In this document: in pieces, positions 17,757-27,599 of the stretch
Layout of the letters: every line of letters starts with the position of its first letter
Numbering within the stretch: the first letter of the stretch is position 1
Origin: Gallionellaceae bacterium
GTDB taxonomy: Bacteria > Pseudomonadota > Gammaproteobacteria > Burkholderiales > Gallionellaceae
Assembly: GCA_004297065.1 (NCBI GenBank)
Contig: SCUU01000017.1
Span: 1 to 53,512, forward strand
Reading direction: 5' to 3'
DNA: 53,512 nucleotides
Position numbers and translations under genes: made by a program
The notes under the pieces: generated by a model
Database searches by the model: none
Told to the model about the DNA's origin: nothing
What the model saw: the letters and a program-made list of their open reading frames with translations, nothing else

Positions 17757-18506
17757 TTATTGGGCAGGCACCGATGGCGCATCGGGAAGCAGGCTGCGCC
17801 AGAACCCGGGTTCGTATTTCCACCAGGCATGCCCCCCCATGGGCAAGCGATTGCCATTCATCGCGTAGTAGGAGGACGGCTTAAGCTCCAGCGCAAACAG
17901 GGATGCGGTAATCTCGTTGGGCATCACAAAATCACAGGATAGCGGCCCCATAAAAGAGAAAAACAAATCCTCACTCGAACCGCTGCGATTGAAATAATCC
18001 ACTGCCTCGGGAAACTCCTGAATAAGAGAGATGCACTTGCGAACGCGCCGCAAACTAAACCCGCCATTGCCCACCATTGCGCGCACTTTCCTGCCTCTGT
18101 CACCCTCAAAGCGCCCGATATTCACAAACAACTCCACCCCGTCCGGCCATGGCGCACCGACATAATCGAATGGCTGCGCGCACCAGTGATCCAGTTCGTC
18201 GCGCAACACGATGGCATCGGTTTGCAGGATCAGCATAAATTCATATTCCTCGAACCTCCGGTAAAATTCAACGTTCAGCAGTAGGCGGTTATAGCCGGGG
18301 ATAGATGCAAAGCTGGCCTCATCGAAGCCGAGAAAAGGGATGGCCGGATAGCGTGTCGAGTACAAACTTAAATCCAAGCTGTGTGGGCCGATGAAGAAAA
18401 CTTCTCTTCCCTTCATCACATTTAAAGAAACATCCAGAGAATACTGCTCTAACGTATCCAACGTAGCTTTGTAAATCGGTATTAGGGTAACAACTGTATT
18501 CGGCAT
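17757..18506 (-). CDS. DUF5672-type glycosyltransferase-like protein
   Basis: 249 residues. The order of motifs (LILQTDAIVLRDELDHW, DYVGAPWPDG, VGNGGFSLRRVRKC, SSEDLFFSF, MGGHAWWKYEP) is that of the DUF5672 family, a GT-A-like group found in polysaccharide clusters. The TDA triplet could play the DXD metal-site role. It is the last sugar gene before the type I exporter gene on the same strand, with a gap of about 70 bases. Its sugar donor cannot be deduced. Confidence 0.8.
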   Translation of the reverse strand: MPNTVVTLIPIYKATLDTLEQYSLDVSLNVMKGREVFFIGPHSLDLSLYSTRYPAIPFLGFDEASFASIPGYNRLLLNVEFYRRFEEYEFMLILQTDAIVLRDELDHWCAQPFDYVGAPWPDGVELFVNIGRFEGDRGRKVRAMVGNGGFSLRRVRKCISLIQEFPEAVDYFNRSGSSEDLFFSFMGPLSCDFVMPNEITASLFALELKPSSYYAMNGNRLPMGGHAWWKYEPGFWRSLLPDAPSVPAQ

Positions 18507-18512
18507 ATTTCG

Positions 18513-19091
18513 CTATGCAATAAACGGGGGAAGTACATTCGGATTCATAAAGCCCCGAATCAACACGATGTGATAGCGGTGCATGTAGTGCATTTGCGCA
18601 AATCCGGTCTGGGAATAGAACACCACATCGAAACGGTCGGACACCTCTTTCAGATCAAAAGAGGCCCGATGTCGATCAAAGGCATTGTTTGATGCCGATT
18701 GCGGATGTGCCGACGGCCATACCAGCAAAAGATAATTAGCTCGATACAGAGAGAAATGGATGATAGACATGACATCCGAGAGCAGGAAATGTTCGATCAC
18801 ATCCAGCGCAACGATTAAATCGTAGTTCTCATCAAAGCCTTCCCGGTAAAAGTCGAGAATATCCCGGTCAATAATCTGCCGATACCCCTTTCCTTCCAAT
18901 AAGGCTATGTCATTACCAGAGAAAATCTTCTGCACGCCCGTCAGGTTGGCCGCGCTCCCTGTCTGCCTTAATAACTCACCAAATTTACCTTGCCCGCACC
19001 CGAGTTCCATAATGCTATTAGGCTGTACCAACCGCACGGTCTGCTGAACACATGCGTTAAACGCTCCCGACGAACTTCCCAACATGACCAT
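18513..19091 (-). CDS. Class I SAM-dependent methyltransferase
   Basis: 192 residues. The SAM-binding motif IMELGCGQGKFGELLRQ lies near residues 27-43, and the motif-IV-like DLIVALDVIEHFL near 91-103. The rest is a compact Rossmann domain with no clear substrate domain, so it may methylate a sugar or glycan end. It is packed between DUF5672 and a glycosyltransferase gene with gaps of only six bases, indicating one operon. Confidence 0.85.
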   Translation of the reverse strand: MVMLGSSSGAFNACVQQTVRLVQPNSIMELGCGQGKFGELLRQTGSAANLTGVQKIFSGNDIALLEGKGYRQIIDRDILDFYREGFDENYDLIVALDVIEHFLLSDVMSIIHFSLYRANYLLLVWPSAHPQSASNNAFDRHRASFDLKEVSDRFDVVFYSQTGFAQMHYMHRYHIVLIRGFMNPNVLPPFIA

Positions 19092-19097
19092 TTCTCC

Positions 19098-20192
19098 TTA
19101 AAAACTATGTGCAAGTGCGTCCGTTGCATAAGCAAGCATTTGCCGAACACTGACATTCCCATGATGATATTCGAGAGCATAGCGGTGCCGCGCCACTATG
19201 CCATCCCGCCCGCCCTCGTCGAACAAACGATTGGCATGCGCCACCAAAGCATCTGGATTGACAATGTCAGCCGCCGAATAAAACGCAATATATTTTCGCG
19301 GAATCGCACTTACCGGAGGCAGGAAGCGCAGCGAATCCGGAACGATGGGAATGCCACCTGTCACCAGCGCATCAAAAATCCGGATCGGCACGTCGTTCAA
19401 CACCGGAGCAATCCAGTGCGTCTTGTGCGCAGACCATTCCTGCAAGCGATCTTCCGCTGTGCGCACATGAAAAGTTCGACTACTGAACCCAATCGAAGAG
19501 TAACGCTGGCTCAATGTTGAAATCACCTGAATCCGAAAATTAAATTGCGCATAAGGGATGTGCATGCCCAACGGGGTACTTACCCGCTCGGCTTGGAAAA
19601 TCCGATCCAGATTGTCAGTCAAAAATCTGCGCGGCCACTGCACCGATGAACAATAAACCGGCCCCGCGACCAACCAGTTGTAGCGGCTCAACACATACAG
19701 GTTTTCATGGTGCGCAGGCGCATAAACATCCGAATGCGCAGCAAGGAAAGTGCTCAAATCCAGCCAGTGATGATTGTCCCAGTCCCAGGCAACAAAACAG
19801 GTGCCCGTACATTCCGCAAAAAAATCGGCATATGCCGCACGCGCTTCCGGTGCGCCGGCATCATTGTTGTTGACGATAACGACACAGCTTTCAAGTTGAG
19901 TTTTTTTAGCCGCGCGTCGTATCGCGTCCGTTTCCTGAAAAAAATTTTTTTCCAGCACCTCCACGTCAACACCATCAAGTACACAATCGAATCCGGCCAG
20001 ATTTGCACTCAAATAAACTTTGCGCACACCCGATTGGGAAAAATGTTTTCTTAGCGCAGTCAACCGCCCTTGCTTGGCCACTGCCAGATGGAAGAAGGCT
20101 TCGCCCTGTGCGAATTGAATGTATTCCCCGGCTTGCCGGGCGGGCAAATCCCGATCCGGCAAGTTAGCAAATATTTGAGAGATCGTATTCAT
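19098..20192 (-). CDS. Putative glycosyltransferase (GT-B-like)
   Basis: 364 residues. The C-terminal segment RIFDALVTGGIPIVPDSLRFLP, followed by a conserved acidic/hydrophobic loop, is the donor-binding pattern of CgeB/GT1-like glycosyltransferases. The N-terminal half shows a Rossmann-like strand (CVVIVNNNDAGAPEARA) and a Trp/His-rich loop (VAWDWDNHHWLDL). There is no transmembrane segment. It lies between the UDP-xylose synthase and methyltransferase genes. Donor and acceptor are unknown. Confidence 0.7.
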   Translation of the reverse strand: MNTISQIFANLPDRDLPARQAGEYIQFAQGEAFFHLAVAKQGRLTALRKHFSQSGVRKVYLSANLAGFDCVLDGVDVEVLEKNFFQETDAIRRAAKKTQLESCVVIVNNNDAGAPEARAAYADFFAECTGTCFVAWDWDNHHWLDLSTFLAAHSDVYAPAHHENLYVLSRYNWLVAGPVYCSSVQWPRRFLTDNLDRIFQAERVSTPLGMHIPYAQFNFRIQVISTLSQRYSSIGFSSRTFHVRTAEDRLQEWSAHKTHWIAPVLNDVPIRIFDALVTGGIPIVPDSLRFLPPVSAIPRKYIAFYSAADIVNPDALVAHANRLFDEGGRDGIVARHRYALEYHHGNVSVRQMLAYATDALAHSF

Positions 20193-20214
20193 TCAGTAAT
20201 ACCCCATGGAAGCG

Positions 20215-21183
20215 TTATGAACGCGTCGCAAAATCAGCATGCTCAATTATTCCGCGAAAATACTCGATAGTTTCCTTCAGTCCATCCTCCAGCGACACCC
20301 TCGGCTGCCAGCCTAACTTCTCCTGCGCCAGCGCAATATCGGGTTTGCGCTGACGAGGGTCGTCCTGTGGCAACGGTTTGAAAATCAACTTAGAGCGTGA
20401 TCCCGTCAAACGCAACACCTCCTCAGCCAATTGCAGCATAGTAAATTCGCCCGGATTGCCCACATTGACCGGGCCGGTAAATTCCGCCGGGCTATCCATC
20501 ATGCACAACATGCCCTCGATCAAATCATCCACGTAACAAAAACTGCGGGTCTGCTGCCCATCCCCATAGATAGAGATGTCCTCCCCCTTTAGTGCCTGCA
20601 CGATAAAATTGCTGACTACCCGACCGTCATTCGGATGCATACGCGGCCCATAGGTATTAAATATCCGCATTACTTTGATTTCCAGATTATGCTGGCGGTG
20701 ATAATCAAAGAACAGCGTTTCGGCACACCGCTTACCCTCATCGTAACAACTGCGAACACCGATAGGATTCACTTTCCCCCAATATTCTTCCGGCTGGGGA
20801 TGCACCTCCGGATCACCGTATACCTCACTGGTAGAGGCCTGCAAAATGCGGGCGCGCACCCGTTTCGCCAGCCCCAACATATTGATGGCCCCATGCACGC
20901 TGGTCTTGGTAGTCTGCACAGGATCGAACTGGTAATGTACCGGGCTAGCCGGACAGGCCAGATTGAAAATCTGGTCCACCTCCACGTACAGCGGAAAGGT
21001 CACATCGTGCCGCATCAACTCAAAATGTGGATGGGTAAACAGATGGGAAACATTGCGTTTGCTGCCAGTAAAAAAGTTGTCCGCGCACAACACATCGTCG
21101 CCGCGAGCAATTAACCGATCACACAGATGTGACCCCAGAAATCCCGCTCCCCCCGTTACCAAGACTCTTTTCATAGCTTTCAT
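20215..21183 (-). CDS. uxs: UDP-glucuronate decarboxylase (UDP-xylose synthase)
   Basis: 322-residue extended short-chain dehydrogenase. [14 protein letters not shown] near residue 10 binds [18 protein letters not shown] supplies the catalytic Ser/Thr, and [11 protein letters not shown] supplies the Tyr-Lys pair. The [10 protein letters not shown] and YDEGKR sequences are characteristic of UXS proteins. It converts UDP-glucuronate to UDP-xylose and CO2, providing xylosyl donors for the neighbouring glycosyltransferases. The start could be ATG 21183 or the in-frame ATG nine bases later. Confidence 0.93.
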   Translation of the reverse strand: MKAMKRVLVTGGAGFLGSHLCDRLIARGDDVLCADNFFTGSKRNVSHLFTHPHFELMRHDVTFPLYVEVDQIFNLACPASPVHYQFDPVQTTKTSVHGAINMLGLAKRVRARILQASTSEVYGDPEVHPQPEEYWGKVNPIGVRSCYDEGKRCAETLFFDYHRQHNLEIKVMRIFNTYGPRMHPNDGRVVSNFIVQALKGEDISIYGDGQQTRSFCYVDDLIEGMLCMMDSPAEFTGPVNVGNPGEFTMLQLAEEVLRLTGSRSKLIFKPLPQDDPRQRKPDIALAQEKLGWQPRVSLEDGLKETIEYFRGIIEHADFATRS

Positions 21184-21206
21184 ACAACCTGTTTATATTG
21201 GAAATC

Positions 21207-22367
21207 TCATTTAGCCGCATTAAAGCCAATCGTTGCCAGATGGTTAGCCAGATGCCAAACATTGGCCTCTGCGGAATCGAAACGACCGGCATAAGATTGC
21301 GGAGCAGGAATAGACCAAAGATTGAAGAAATAAATCAGCTGGTCGTTGCGTAGCAAGGGCTCCGAGTTGTTCAGGCTTACGATCCGCGCAAACAGTTCTG
21401 AGTCATCGCGGATTTCAACATGCCCCTCAAGATGCAAGCGGCGCAAAAACATGTTGGAGTTCATGAAATCACGCGGCACAAATGGATAGGAAAAGTTCAG
21501 CAGATGGCCGACGGTATTGCAGTAATCAGTCAGAACGGACAGCTGCGACAAACCCAAATTAGTGAGCGGACGCACCAAACCTTTATATGCTTCCGGCAAA
21601 ATAACTGCACCGTCATTAAACCCAAGCTCTTGCGCAAATTTCTCGCATTCATCGCCGCCGGTATATATCGACATCCCGTTTGAATGGTGCGAGATGCCGG
21701 AAACGGAAGCGGGGGACTGCTGAAACAAAACGGATGGTGACAACGAAGAAAATGCCAGCGCAGAGAATACATCCATGGATACGACATAATCCGGAAAATA
21801 TTGGCCGCGCAAATGCCGATAATAGCGCTGCAAGAACGAGCGCTTGCACAGGCTATTATAGATACTTGGCATATACATGTAATCGAGCGCACCTAGCAAT
21901 GCCAGACCCAACAGAACGTGAGGATTCACTGCGTAATGCCCTCGCCCGCCGGGCAAGGAGAACGACCCGGACAGACTGGAGTCCTGATAACTTCCCCAGT
22001 AAAAAAACGCCCTGTGCCAGTACACGAGCTCGCATTGCTCTTCCAGCGCGGCGGCAATTGCCAACTCCAGATTTTCTTCGACGATGAAATCATCGTCTCC
22101 CATCGTGGTCACGTACTCGCCTGTCGCATGTTGCAGCCCGAGTTCAAAATTTTTTGCCATCGGCAACCGGGATGGCGCACGAACATAGCGAATCCGTGCA
22201 TCCGCAAATTGCCTGACAGTCTGCTCCGTGGCATCAGTAGAGGCGTTATCGGAAATCACAAACTCGATATCGGGCCGTTTCAACATCACCAGCGTCGCCA
22301 AAGTAGCCGCAAGCACATCGGCACGTGACCGAGTCGGAATAATGATGGACAAAAGTGGCCTGGTCAT
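21207..22367 (-). CDS. Glycosyltransferase family 2
   Basis: 386 residues. The N-terminal GT-A domain starts with LLSIIIPTRSRADVLAATL, has FVISDNASTDAT for nucleotide binding near residue 37, and the DXD-like TMGDDDFIVEENLE near 90. The C-terminal 180 residues are family-specific. It uses a nucleotide sugar to extend a glycan; donor unknown. The stop of the next upstream gene overlaps its start by four bases. Confidence 0.9.
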   Translation of the reverse strand: MTRPLLSIIIPTRSRADVLAATLATLVMLKRPDIEFVISDNASTDATEQTVRQFADARIRYVRAPSRLPMAKNFELGLQHATGEYVTTMGDDDFIVEENLELAIAAALEEQCELVYWHRAFFYWGSYQDSSLSGSFSLPGGRGHYAVNPHVLLGLALLGALDYMYMPSIYNSLCKRSFLQRYYRHLRGQYFPDYVVSMDVFSALAFSSLSPSVLFQQSPASVSGISHHSNGMSIYTGGDECEKFAQELGFNDGAVILPEAYKGLVRPLTNLGLSQLSVLTDYCNTVGHLLNFSYPFVPRDFMNSNMFLRRLHLEGHVEIRDDSELFARIVSLNNSEPLLRNDQLIYFFNLWSIPAPQSYAGRFDSAEANVWHLANHLATIGFNAAK

Positions 22368-23338
22368 GGCAATGTCGCCTCTGGTTGGTGCGGTAAGTAC
22401 TGGGTATAGCGGTCATATGCCTTCAGGAATCCAATCCAATAATCTTCTCGGCTGCACAACATCCGCTCCGCTTCAATCAGGCGATTCCCGGACAGCGGAA
22501 ACTCTGCTTCCAGTTCAGCGCGTTTTCTCGTGTAAATTGCCTTGCGGGGATCGAGAACCCAATACTTCCAGGGTTTAAGAGAACCAACCACCTTGTAAAT
22601 CAATTTATCCCTCAAGTCTGGGATGGAAAGTGGCTCTTCCCCAAGCAGCACATTCAAACCCAAAAACTCCATCTGCCGTAATTCTATTCCTGGCAAAGAA
22701 ATCAATTCAGATTCTGCCGCAGTCAAACAAATCAATTCCTGTTCTGCATATTCAAGATGAGCGCCCATTTCAGAATAATTTCGGAGATATCTTTCGATCC
22801 ACCTGTGACTGGCATAACGATCCGCATTGAATAAAAGCAGGTTGCCTGCCGGGTACATCGCATGCCTAGAATGACTTGCAAGCGCTTGAGGAATCCCGTC
22901 TCCGGTCGGATTGCAGTGCGCCGCCACCACCCAGTTCTGTTCTGCCCCGCAATAGTCCACCTTGATACGCCGAATGAACTCCCCAAAAAGTCCTCCCACC
23001 AAGATGCCTGCATCAATATTCAGAATAAATTGCTCTGTAGGAATGAGCGTTGGAACAATCCCTTTGTAAATAATCGAATTATTAAAATGGTGGCTACTCA
23101 ATTCGCCCAGCGAGTTGGTAACTGAAATAGCAACGACAGGTATATGAACAGAAAACTTGACCGCGAAGGACTGAAGAATTGCAGCTACCTCATGATCGAC
23201 TTCCGCACTCTTCTTGAGATATACCAGATATAGTTTATGCACATTGGGGTGCAGCCCAGCCTTGATCACATCAAATGCGGTCACCAAAGCTGGCTCAAGA
23301 TAGGCCGCATCGAAAAAGACTGAAAGTGCAATAGTCAT
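22364..23338 (-). CDS. Putative glycosyltransferase, GT8-like
   Basis: About 324 residues starting at ATG 23338 (MTIALSVFFDAAYLEPALVT). The order of a mobile N-terminal strand set, a DXD-like LNIDAGILVGG near 115, and FNADRYASHRWIERYL near 190 is typical of GT8 enzymes such as lipopolysaccharide hexosyltransferases, although the DXD is altered to DAG. A longer reading frame to 23383 would overlap the upstream gene. Base composition is more AT-rich than the housekeeping genes on either side of the island. Confidence 0.7.
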   Translation of the reverse strand: MTIALSVFFDAAYLEPALVTAFDVIKAGLHPNVHKLYLVYLKKSAEVDHEVAAILQSFAVKFSVHIPVVAISVTNSLGELSSHHFNNSIIYKGIVPTLIPTEQFILNIDAGILVGGLFGEFIRRIKVDYCGAEQNWVVAAHCNPTGDGIPQALASHSRHAMYPAGNLLLFNADRYASHRWIERYLRNYSEMGAHLEYAEQELICLTAAESELISLPGIELRQMEFLGLNVLLGEEPLSIPDLRDKLIYKVVGSLKPWKYWVLDPRKAIYTRKRAELEAEFPLSGNRLIEAERMLCSREDYWIGFLKAYDRYTQYLPHQPEATLP

Positions 23339-23351
23339 GTCGTTTTGCTCA

Positions 23352-24773
23352 TCAAGCCGGGCGAGCACCATTACCCAGAACAAAAATTGTATTTATCTGG
23401 TCTCTATAAATCTCCCTATAACCAGTTGAGCTAATCAACGTTCTCACTCTCAGAGCCGATGCAGTAAGCTCCGGCTGATTCTGAAAAGAAGGATGCACAT
23501 CACACAATTCAACGATAATCATTTTCGGCAACCAAGCTCCAAGATCGAAACTACGGAATACGGATTCTTCGAAGCCCTCCACATCAACCACGAGCAACTC
23601 AAACCCCGGATTGATATTTGCATCGGCAAGCAAGCGATCGAGTCTTACCGCCTGAACTTTCCTGCTAACAAACCGAAGATGATCAGTGTCTACACTGGTG
23701 CTATAAGCCGACTTGGTTGATTGGCTCGCCGTCGTAAACGCATCCGAAATCTCGATCTCCAACTCCCCCTCTGCATCGCTCACTGCATAGTTATATACTT
23801 TGACCGGATTATTTTGATGTCGAATTAAACACCGCTCCGCAAACTCCCTGACGGGTTCAATATAGACCCCTCGCCAACCAATGTCGGCAAGGCAGGATGT
23901 ATTTGAATAAGTTTCGCCGTCAAAAGCGCCCACCTCTACGAACGCCCCGGAACTCAGCCGCGAAAAATATTGGGAATAAATTTCCTTCAGATTTTCCACT
24001 TGGCACGTTTGTGGGAGAACTATCTTGCTAATGTCGCTCATCACGTTTACCCCATCCGCTGATTTTTCCAATTTCTCTTTTTGCGCCGGTTCAGCATCCT
24101 CATATAGCTTGGTGTGCCTGTCCCATACCAGACAGTTGCTTTGATCGCCTTTTCGAAAAATATTTGGCGGTTTGCGCCAATCGTCTCTGGGGTATTCCGA
24201 GTCCCAGGTTACCATGAGTGCCGGATAACCCTGGCGCTCGACCCAAGCCGAAAAATTCCAGTCCGCGTGTTCGAAATAACACGCCTTAGCGCGAGAATCG
24301 ATCAGATAAGGATAGGCGCGCATCAGCTGCGGAGAAAAGGCCATACAACTCGTTCTCAGATGAGGACTGACTTCATAGGATGCCATGGGCGCATAGACAC
24401 CAGGACCATATCGCTCCGCCGTCTCGACCAACCGTTCTAACCAGCCATCCTTCCAGAAATACACCTGGCTGTTACAGCACACAACCAAATCACAATCCAT
24501 GGTTTGCGCAATCGCCTGATATGCACCTATATCCCATCCGCCACCATTGTAGTAACTGAAAGAGCAATCTATGTCCGCGAACATCCGCTCGGTAGCCTCA
24601 TCCTTTTCGCCATTGCAGCACACCACTGTCATTTTATGTGGAATGGATGGTTTGAATTTTTTATAAGAATCGACGAATCGCTGATGGATATTGTCGAAAT
24701 CAGCAGGCAAAGGCGAACCCGACTCGCTGGATGACTGCATTTTCAAATAGATCAATTCAACGCTCATTTCCAT
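23352..24773 (-). CDS. Fusion protein: glycosyltransferase-like domain plus FkbM methyltransferase
   Basis: 473 residues. The N-terminal half (about 1-240) looks like a GT-A or rhamnan-synthesis-type domain (FSYYNGGGWDIGAYQAIAQT; DLVVCCNSQVYFWKDGWLE; FEHADWNFSAW). The C-terminal half (about 260-470) is an FkbM methyltransferase: GAFVEVGAFDGETYSNTSCL binds SAM, and LLVVDVEGFEESVFRSFDL is the FkbM core. The fusion would couple glycan transfer to O-methylation of the same residue. Codon and base composition are AT-shifted. Confidence 0.82.
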   Translation of the reverse strand: MEMSVELIYLKMQSSSESGSPLPADFDNIHQRFVDSYKKFKPSIPHKMTVVCCNGEKDEATERMFADIDCSFSYYNGGGWDIGAYQAIAQTMDCDLVVCCNSQVYFWKDGWLERLVETAERYGPGVYAPMASYEVSPHLRTSCMAFSPQLMRAYPYLIDSRAKACYFEHADWNFSAWVERQGYPALMVTWDSEYPRDDWRKPPNIFRKGDQSNCLVWDRHTKLYEDAEPAQKEKLEKSADGVNVMSDISKIVLPQTCQVENLKEIYSQYFSRLSSGAFVEVGAFDGETYSNTSCLADIGWRGVYIEPVREFAERCLIRHQNNPVKVYNYAVSDAEGELEIEISDAFTTASQSTKSAYSTSVDTDHLRFVSRKVQAVRLDRLLADANINPGFELLVVDVEGFEESVFRSFDLGAWLPKMIIVELCDVHPSFQNQPELTASALRVRTLISSTGYREIYRDQINTIFVLGNGARPA

Positions 24774-24788
24774 CCTCCTCCCTTCCCT

Positions 24789-25481
24789 CTATCTAAAACG
24801 GTTCTCAATCTCTTTTTTGAAAGAGGAGCTGATAAAAATCAAATCTGCCTGCATCAACTGAATCTGATTTCTTATAGGGTTGCATAAGTCATGAAATTCA
24901 TAGCCAAACGAATTCAGGAATTTCACATAATCGTAAAACGTATGCTGTCCCTTGTAGGTCGGGCACATAATGAACTCCGCATAAATCAGCGATACCGAAT
25001 GATTTTTCAAATATTGAGAACAGCCCTCCAAAACTGAAAATTCAGCTCCCTGAACATCAATTTTCAATATGTCGATATGTGGAATCCCGGCATCCACACA
25101 AAATGAATCAATCGAAGTTGTTTTAACCTCGACCTGCGACACGGTATCCAACACCCCGGCCCCCCAATATAGCGCCCCTCTTTTATCACCTTGTAGAAGT
25201 GAGTTTGTTGGAGCGAATTTATTCCCATTTAATATGGCTCTCCCCTCTATATTGGAAATTGCCAATTCAAAACAATGAATCTGGGCATCGCCTCCTACAT
25301 TCCCGGTTAGCTCCTGGAATGATTGTGGAAATGGCTCAAAAGCGTAAATACGGCTCGAAGGAAACAATGCTCGGTAAATTTTACTTACATCCCCTTTATG
25401 CGCCCCAACATCAAATATTACAGGCTCCCTGACTTGCACCAATCTTTGCTGAAGCTGAAAGCAATCCGCAGATGTTTCCAT
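24789..25481 (-). CDS. FkbM family methyltransferase
   Basis: 230 residues. PVIFDVGAHKGDVSKIYRAL is the SAM-binding motif, followed by IYAFEPFPQSF and the family core DILKIDVQGAEFSVLEGC near residue 140. FkbM enzymes O-methylate sugars and other hydroxyls. It lies directly upstream of the second FkbM domain in the fusion gene, but the two are too different to be a recent duplication. The region is clearly AT-rich compared with the act and his operons. Confidence 0.9.
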   Translation of the reverse strand: METSADCFQLQQRLVQVREPVIFDVGAHKGDVSKIYRALFPSSRIYAFEPFPQSFQELTGNVGGDAQIHCFELAISNIEGRAILNGNKFAPTNSLLQGDKRGALYWGAGVLDTVSQVEVKTTSIDSFCVDAGIPHIDILKIDVQGAEFSVLEGCSQYLKNHSVSLIYAEFIMCPTYKGQHTFYDYVKFLNSFGYEFHDLCNPIRNQIQLMQADLIFISSSFKKEIENRFR

Positions 25482-25486
25482 TATTT

Positions 25487-26368
25487 CTATTTCCTCGATA
25501 AGTAATTAACTGAATAGCGCCTTTTTATACTGTCACAGAATACTTTTAAGTACTTCGCATCGCACCCCCAAAATGCCATGGGCTCATAATCGGGATATGG
25601 GTAGTAACCGAGGTTCAGAGTGATCTCCCAATTATTCTCATGCATCCAATGTTCCACCAGTTTGCGCACCGAAATTGGCTTGCCGGAACAAATGTTGATG
25701 ATCCCGATGTCGCGCCGCGCCATTGCCAAGCGAACAATCTGGTGGGCAACTTCTGTAACCGGGAGGTAATCGCGCAATTGCTCACCGCCCGACATGCTGA
25801 ATACCTTATCGCCACGCAATACCGCTTCCTTTAATTTCGGGTACAGAGAAGTAGCGGCCTGCCCCTCGCCATACATGTAAAACAAGCGCGCCCAAGTCAA
25901 ATTGAACGGTCGAGTTGCCTGAAGGTATTGCAACTGCTGGCGCAAAGCATTTTTTGCATGCGCATATGGATTGCAGGGCTTGGGCAGGACATCTTCAGAC
26001 AGTTCACCGGATTGCATCCCATATTCAAAACAGGTGCCAGTGACCAACATTGACGGCAGTCCCGACTCGACCATCATTTTGAGAAAATGATACTGACCCG
26101 GCAACTCGGTTTCAAAATGATGCAATGATTTATAGTTGGGCAGACCGTCCCATGCGAGATGGATCAATATATCTGGATTGCCCAATTTCCCGAAAACATT
26201 TTCTGCGGGACGCGCAATATCCATTTCCACGACGCGAATCGATGGATCTACCTCGCGCAGACGAGCTGCATCGCGAGTCACCGCAACAATCTCGACCTCG
26301 TGCAAGCGCAAAGCGGCAAGAACATGCTTCCCCACAAAACCACTTGCACCGGTCACTGCGATCTTCAT
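25487..26368 (-). CDS. NAD(P)-dependent nucleotide-sugar epimerase/reductase
   Basis: 293-residue extended SDR. GASGFVGKHVLAAL is the cofactor motif, VTGTCFEYG carries the active-site Thr, and NPYAHAKNALRQQ the Tyr/Lys pair. In a cluster with CDP-glucose 4,6-dehydratase and a C-methyltransferase, it most plausibly performs the final 4-keto reduction to the CDP-deoxysugar, like the CDP-abequose/paratose synthases. The substrate is inferred from the neighbourhood only. Confidence 0.85.
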   Translation of the reverse strand: MKIAVTGASGFVGKHVLAALRLHEVEIVAVTRDAARLREVDPSIRVVEMDIARPAENVFGKLGNPDILIHLAWDGLPNYKSLHHFETELPGQYHFLKMMVESGLPSMLVTGTCFEYGMQSGELSEDVLPKPCNPYAHAKNALRQQLQYLQATRPFNLTWARLFYMYGEGQAATSLYPKLKEAVLRGDKVFSMSGGEQLRDYLPVTEVAHQIVRLAMARRDIGIINICSGKPISVRKLVEHWMHENNWEITLNLGYYPYPDYEPMAFWGCDAKYLKVFCDSIKRRYSVNYLSRK

Positions 26369-26372
26369 AAAC

Positions 26373-27599
26373 CTATGCCACCCTAATCGAGGGAACCGCA
26401 GTTACAAACTGTCCGCCCCACTCTCGCACATAAACCAATTGCTCCATCACCTCTGCCCGCAAATTCCACGGCAAAATGAGGACGTAATCCGGCCTGGTTT
26501 GTTTAAGTTGCGCTTCGGTCGCAATAGGAATGCGGCAACCCGGCAAATATTTCCCCTGTTTCGCCGGATTGCGATCCACAACAAAGGGCAGTAAATCAGG
26601 GCGCACCCCGGCATAATTTAATAAGGTATTACCTTTCGCTGCGGCACCATATCCAACTACCCGCTTCCCTGCCCGTTTGGCGTCCAGAAAAAAATCGAGC
26701 AAATCGTTTTTAACCTTGTCGCACTTAACCTGGAAATTTGCATAAAACGACTGTTTGGTCATACCAGCAGCAAATTCTTTACCCAATAATTCCGACACCC
26801 TCGACCCGATTTCGCGTTGCCCCTTGTCGCTGCGTTGCGCATATACGCGCAAACTACCGCCATGCGTTGGCAACTCTTCCGCGTCGAATATGCTCAACCC
26901 ATTCGCGGCAAAAATAGTTTTGACGGCAGTGAGCGAAAGATAGGAATAATGTTCGTGGTAGATAGTGTCGAATTGGACGCTCTCGACCAGATTAAGCAGA
27001 TGGGGGAACTCGAAAGTTGCAACTCCAGCCGGCTTTAACAGCAAAAAAAAGCCTCTCACAAAATCGTTGATGTCCGGCACATGCGCCAATACATTATTCG
27101 CAACCAACAGGTCTGTCGACCGGCCCTGCGCAGTCAGCTTGATAGCCAATTTCACGCCAAAAAATTCTTCGATTATTTCAATATTCTTCGCCCGCGCTGC
27201 ATTAGCTGTGCTGGCCGTCGGCTCAATGCCCATACAGGGAATCCCCCGTGCCTGGGCATATTGCAGCAAATAGCCGTCATTAGCCGCGACCTCGACTATT
27301 AACGAGCGTGCATCCAGTGCAAACCTTTGTGCCATATCTGTGACATATTGCTCCGCATGCTTTAGCCAAGTTGAGGAGTAAGAGCTAAAGTAAGCATAGT
27401 CAGCAGAAAAAAGCTCCTCCGCCCCCGCGTAATCTTCGGTCTGTGCCAACCAGCATTGCGTGCAAACCAATACGCGCAAGGGGAAATACTTCTCCGGCGC
27501 ATGTAAAGTCTGCGGCGTCAAATATGCGTTGGAGGGCGGAGCCGACCCGAGATCAACCAAGGGCAGGGTCAATTCTGCCTGACAGTGCCGACATTTCAT
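26373..27599 (-). CDS. NDP-sugar C-methyltransferase with N-terminal zinc-binding domain
   Basis: 408 residues. The N terminus holds two CxxC pairs (CRHCQAEL near 3-6; CTQCWLAQ near 46-49) for a zinc site. A SAM domain (about 95-200; VEVAANDGYLLQYAQARGIP) and a C-terminal C-methyltransferase domain (GYGAAAKGNTLLNYAG near 315-330) follow. This three-part layout is that of TylC3-type NDP-hexose 3-C-methyltransferases. With CDP-4-keto-6-deoxyglucose made next door, it would give a branched 3-C-methyl deoxysugar. It overlaps the upstream epimerase gene. Confidence 0.9.
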   Translation of the reverse strand: MKCRHCQAELTLPLVDLGSAPPSNAYLTPQTLHAPEKYFPLRVLVCTQCWLAQTEDYAGAEELFSADYAYFSSYSSTWLKHAEQYVTDMAQRFALDARSLIVEVAANDGYLLQYAQARGIPCMGIEPTASTANAARAKNIEIIEEFFGVKLAIKLTAQGRSTDLLVANNVLAHVPDINDFVRGFFLLLKPAGVATFEFPHLLNLVESVQFDTIYHEHYSYLSLTAVKTIFAANGLSIFDAEELPTHGGSLRVYAQRSDKGQREIGSRVSELLGKEFAAGMTKQSFYANFQVKCDKVKNDLLDFFLDAKRAGKRVVGYGAAAKGNTLLNYAGVRPDLLPFVVDRNPAKQGKYLPGCRIPIATEAQLKQTRPDYVLILPWNLRAEVMEQLVYVREWGGQFVTAVPSIRVA

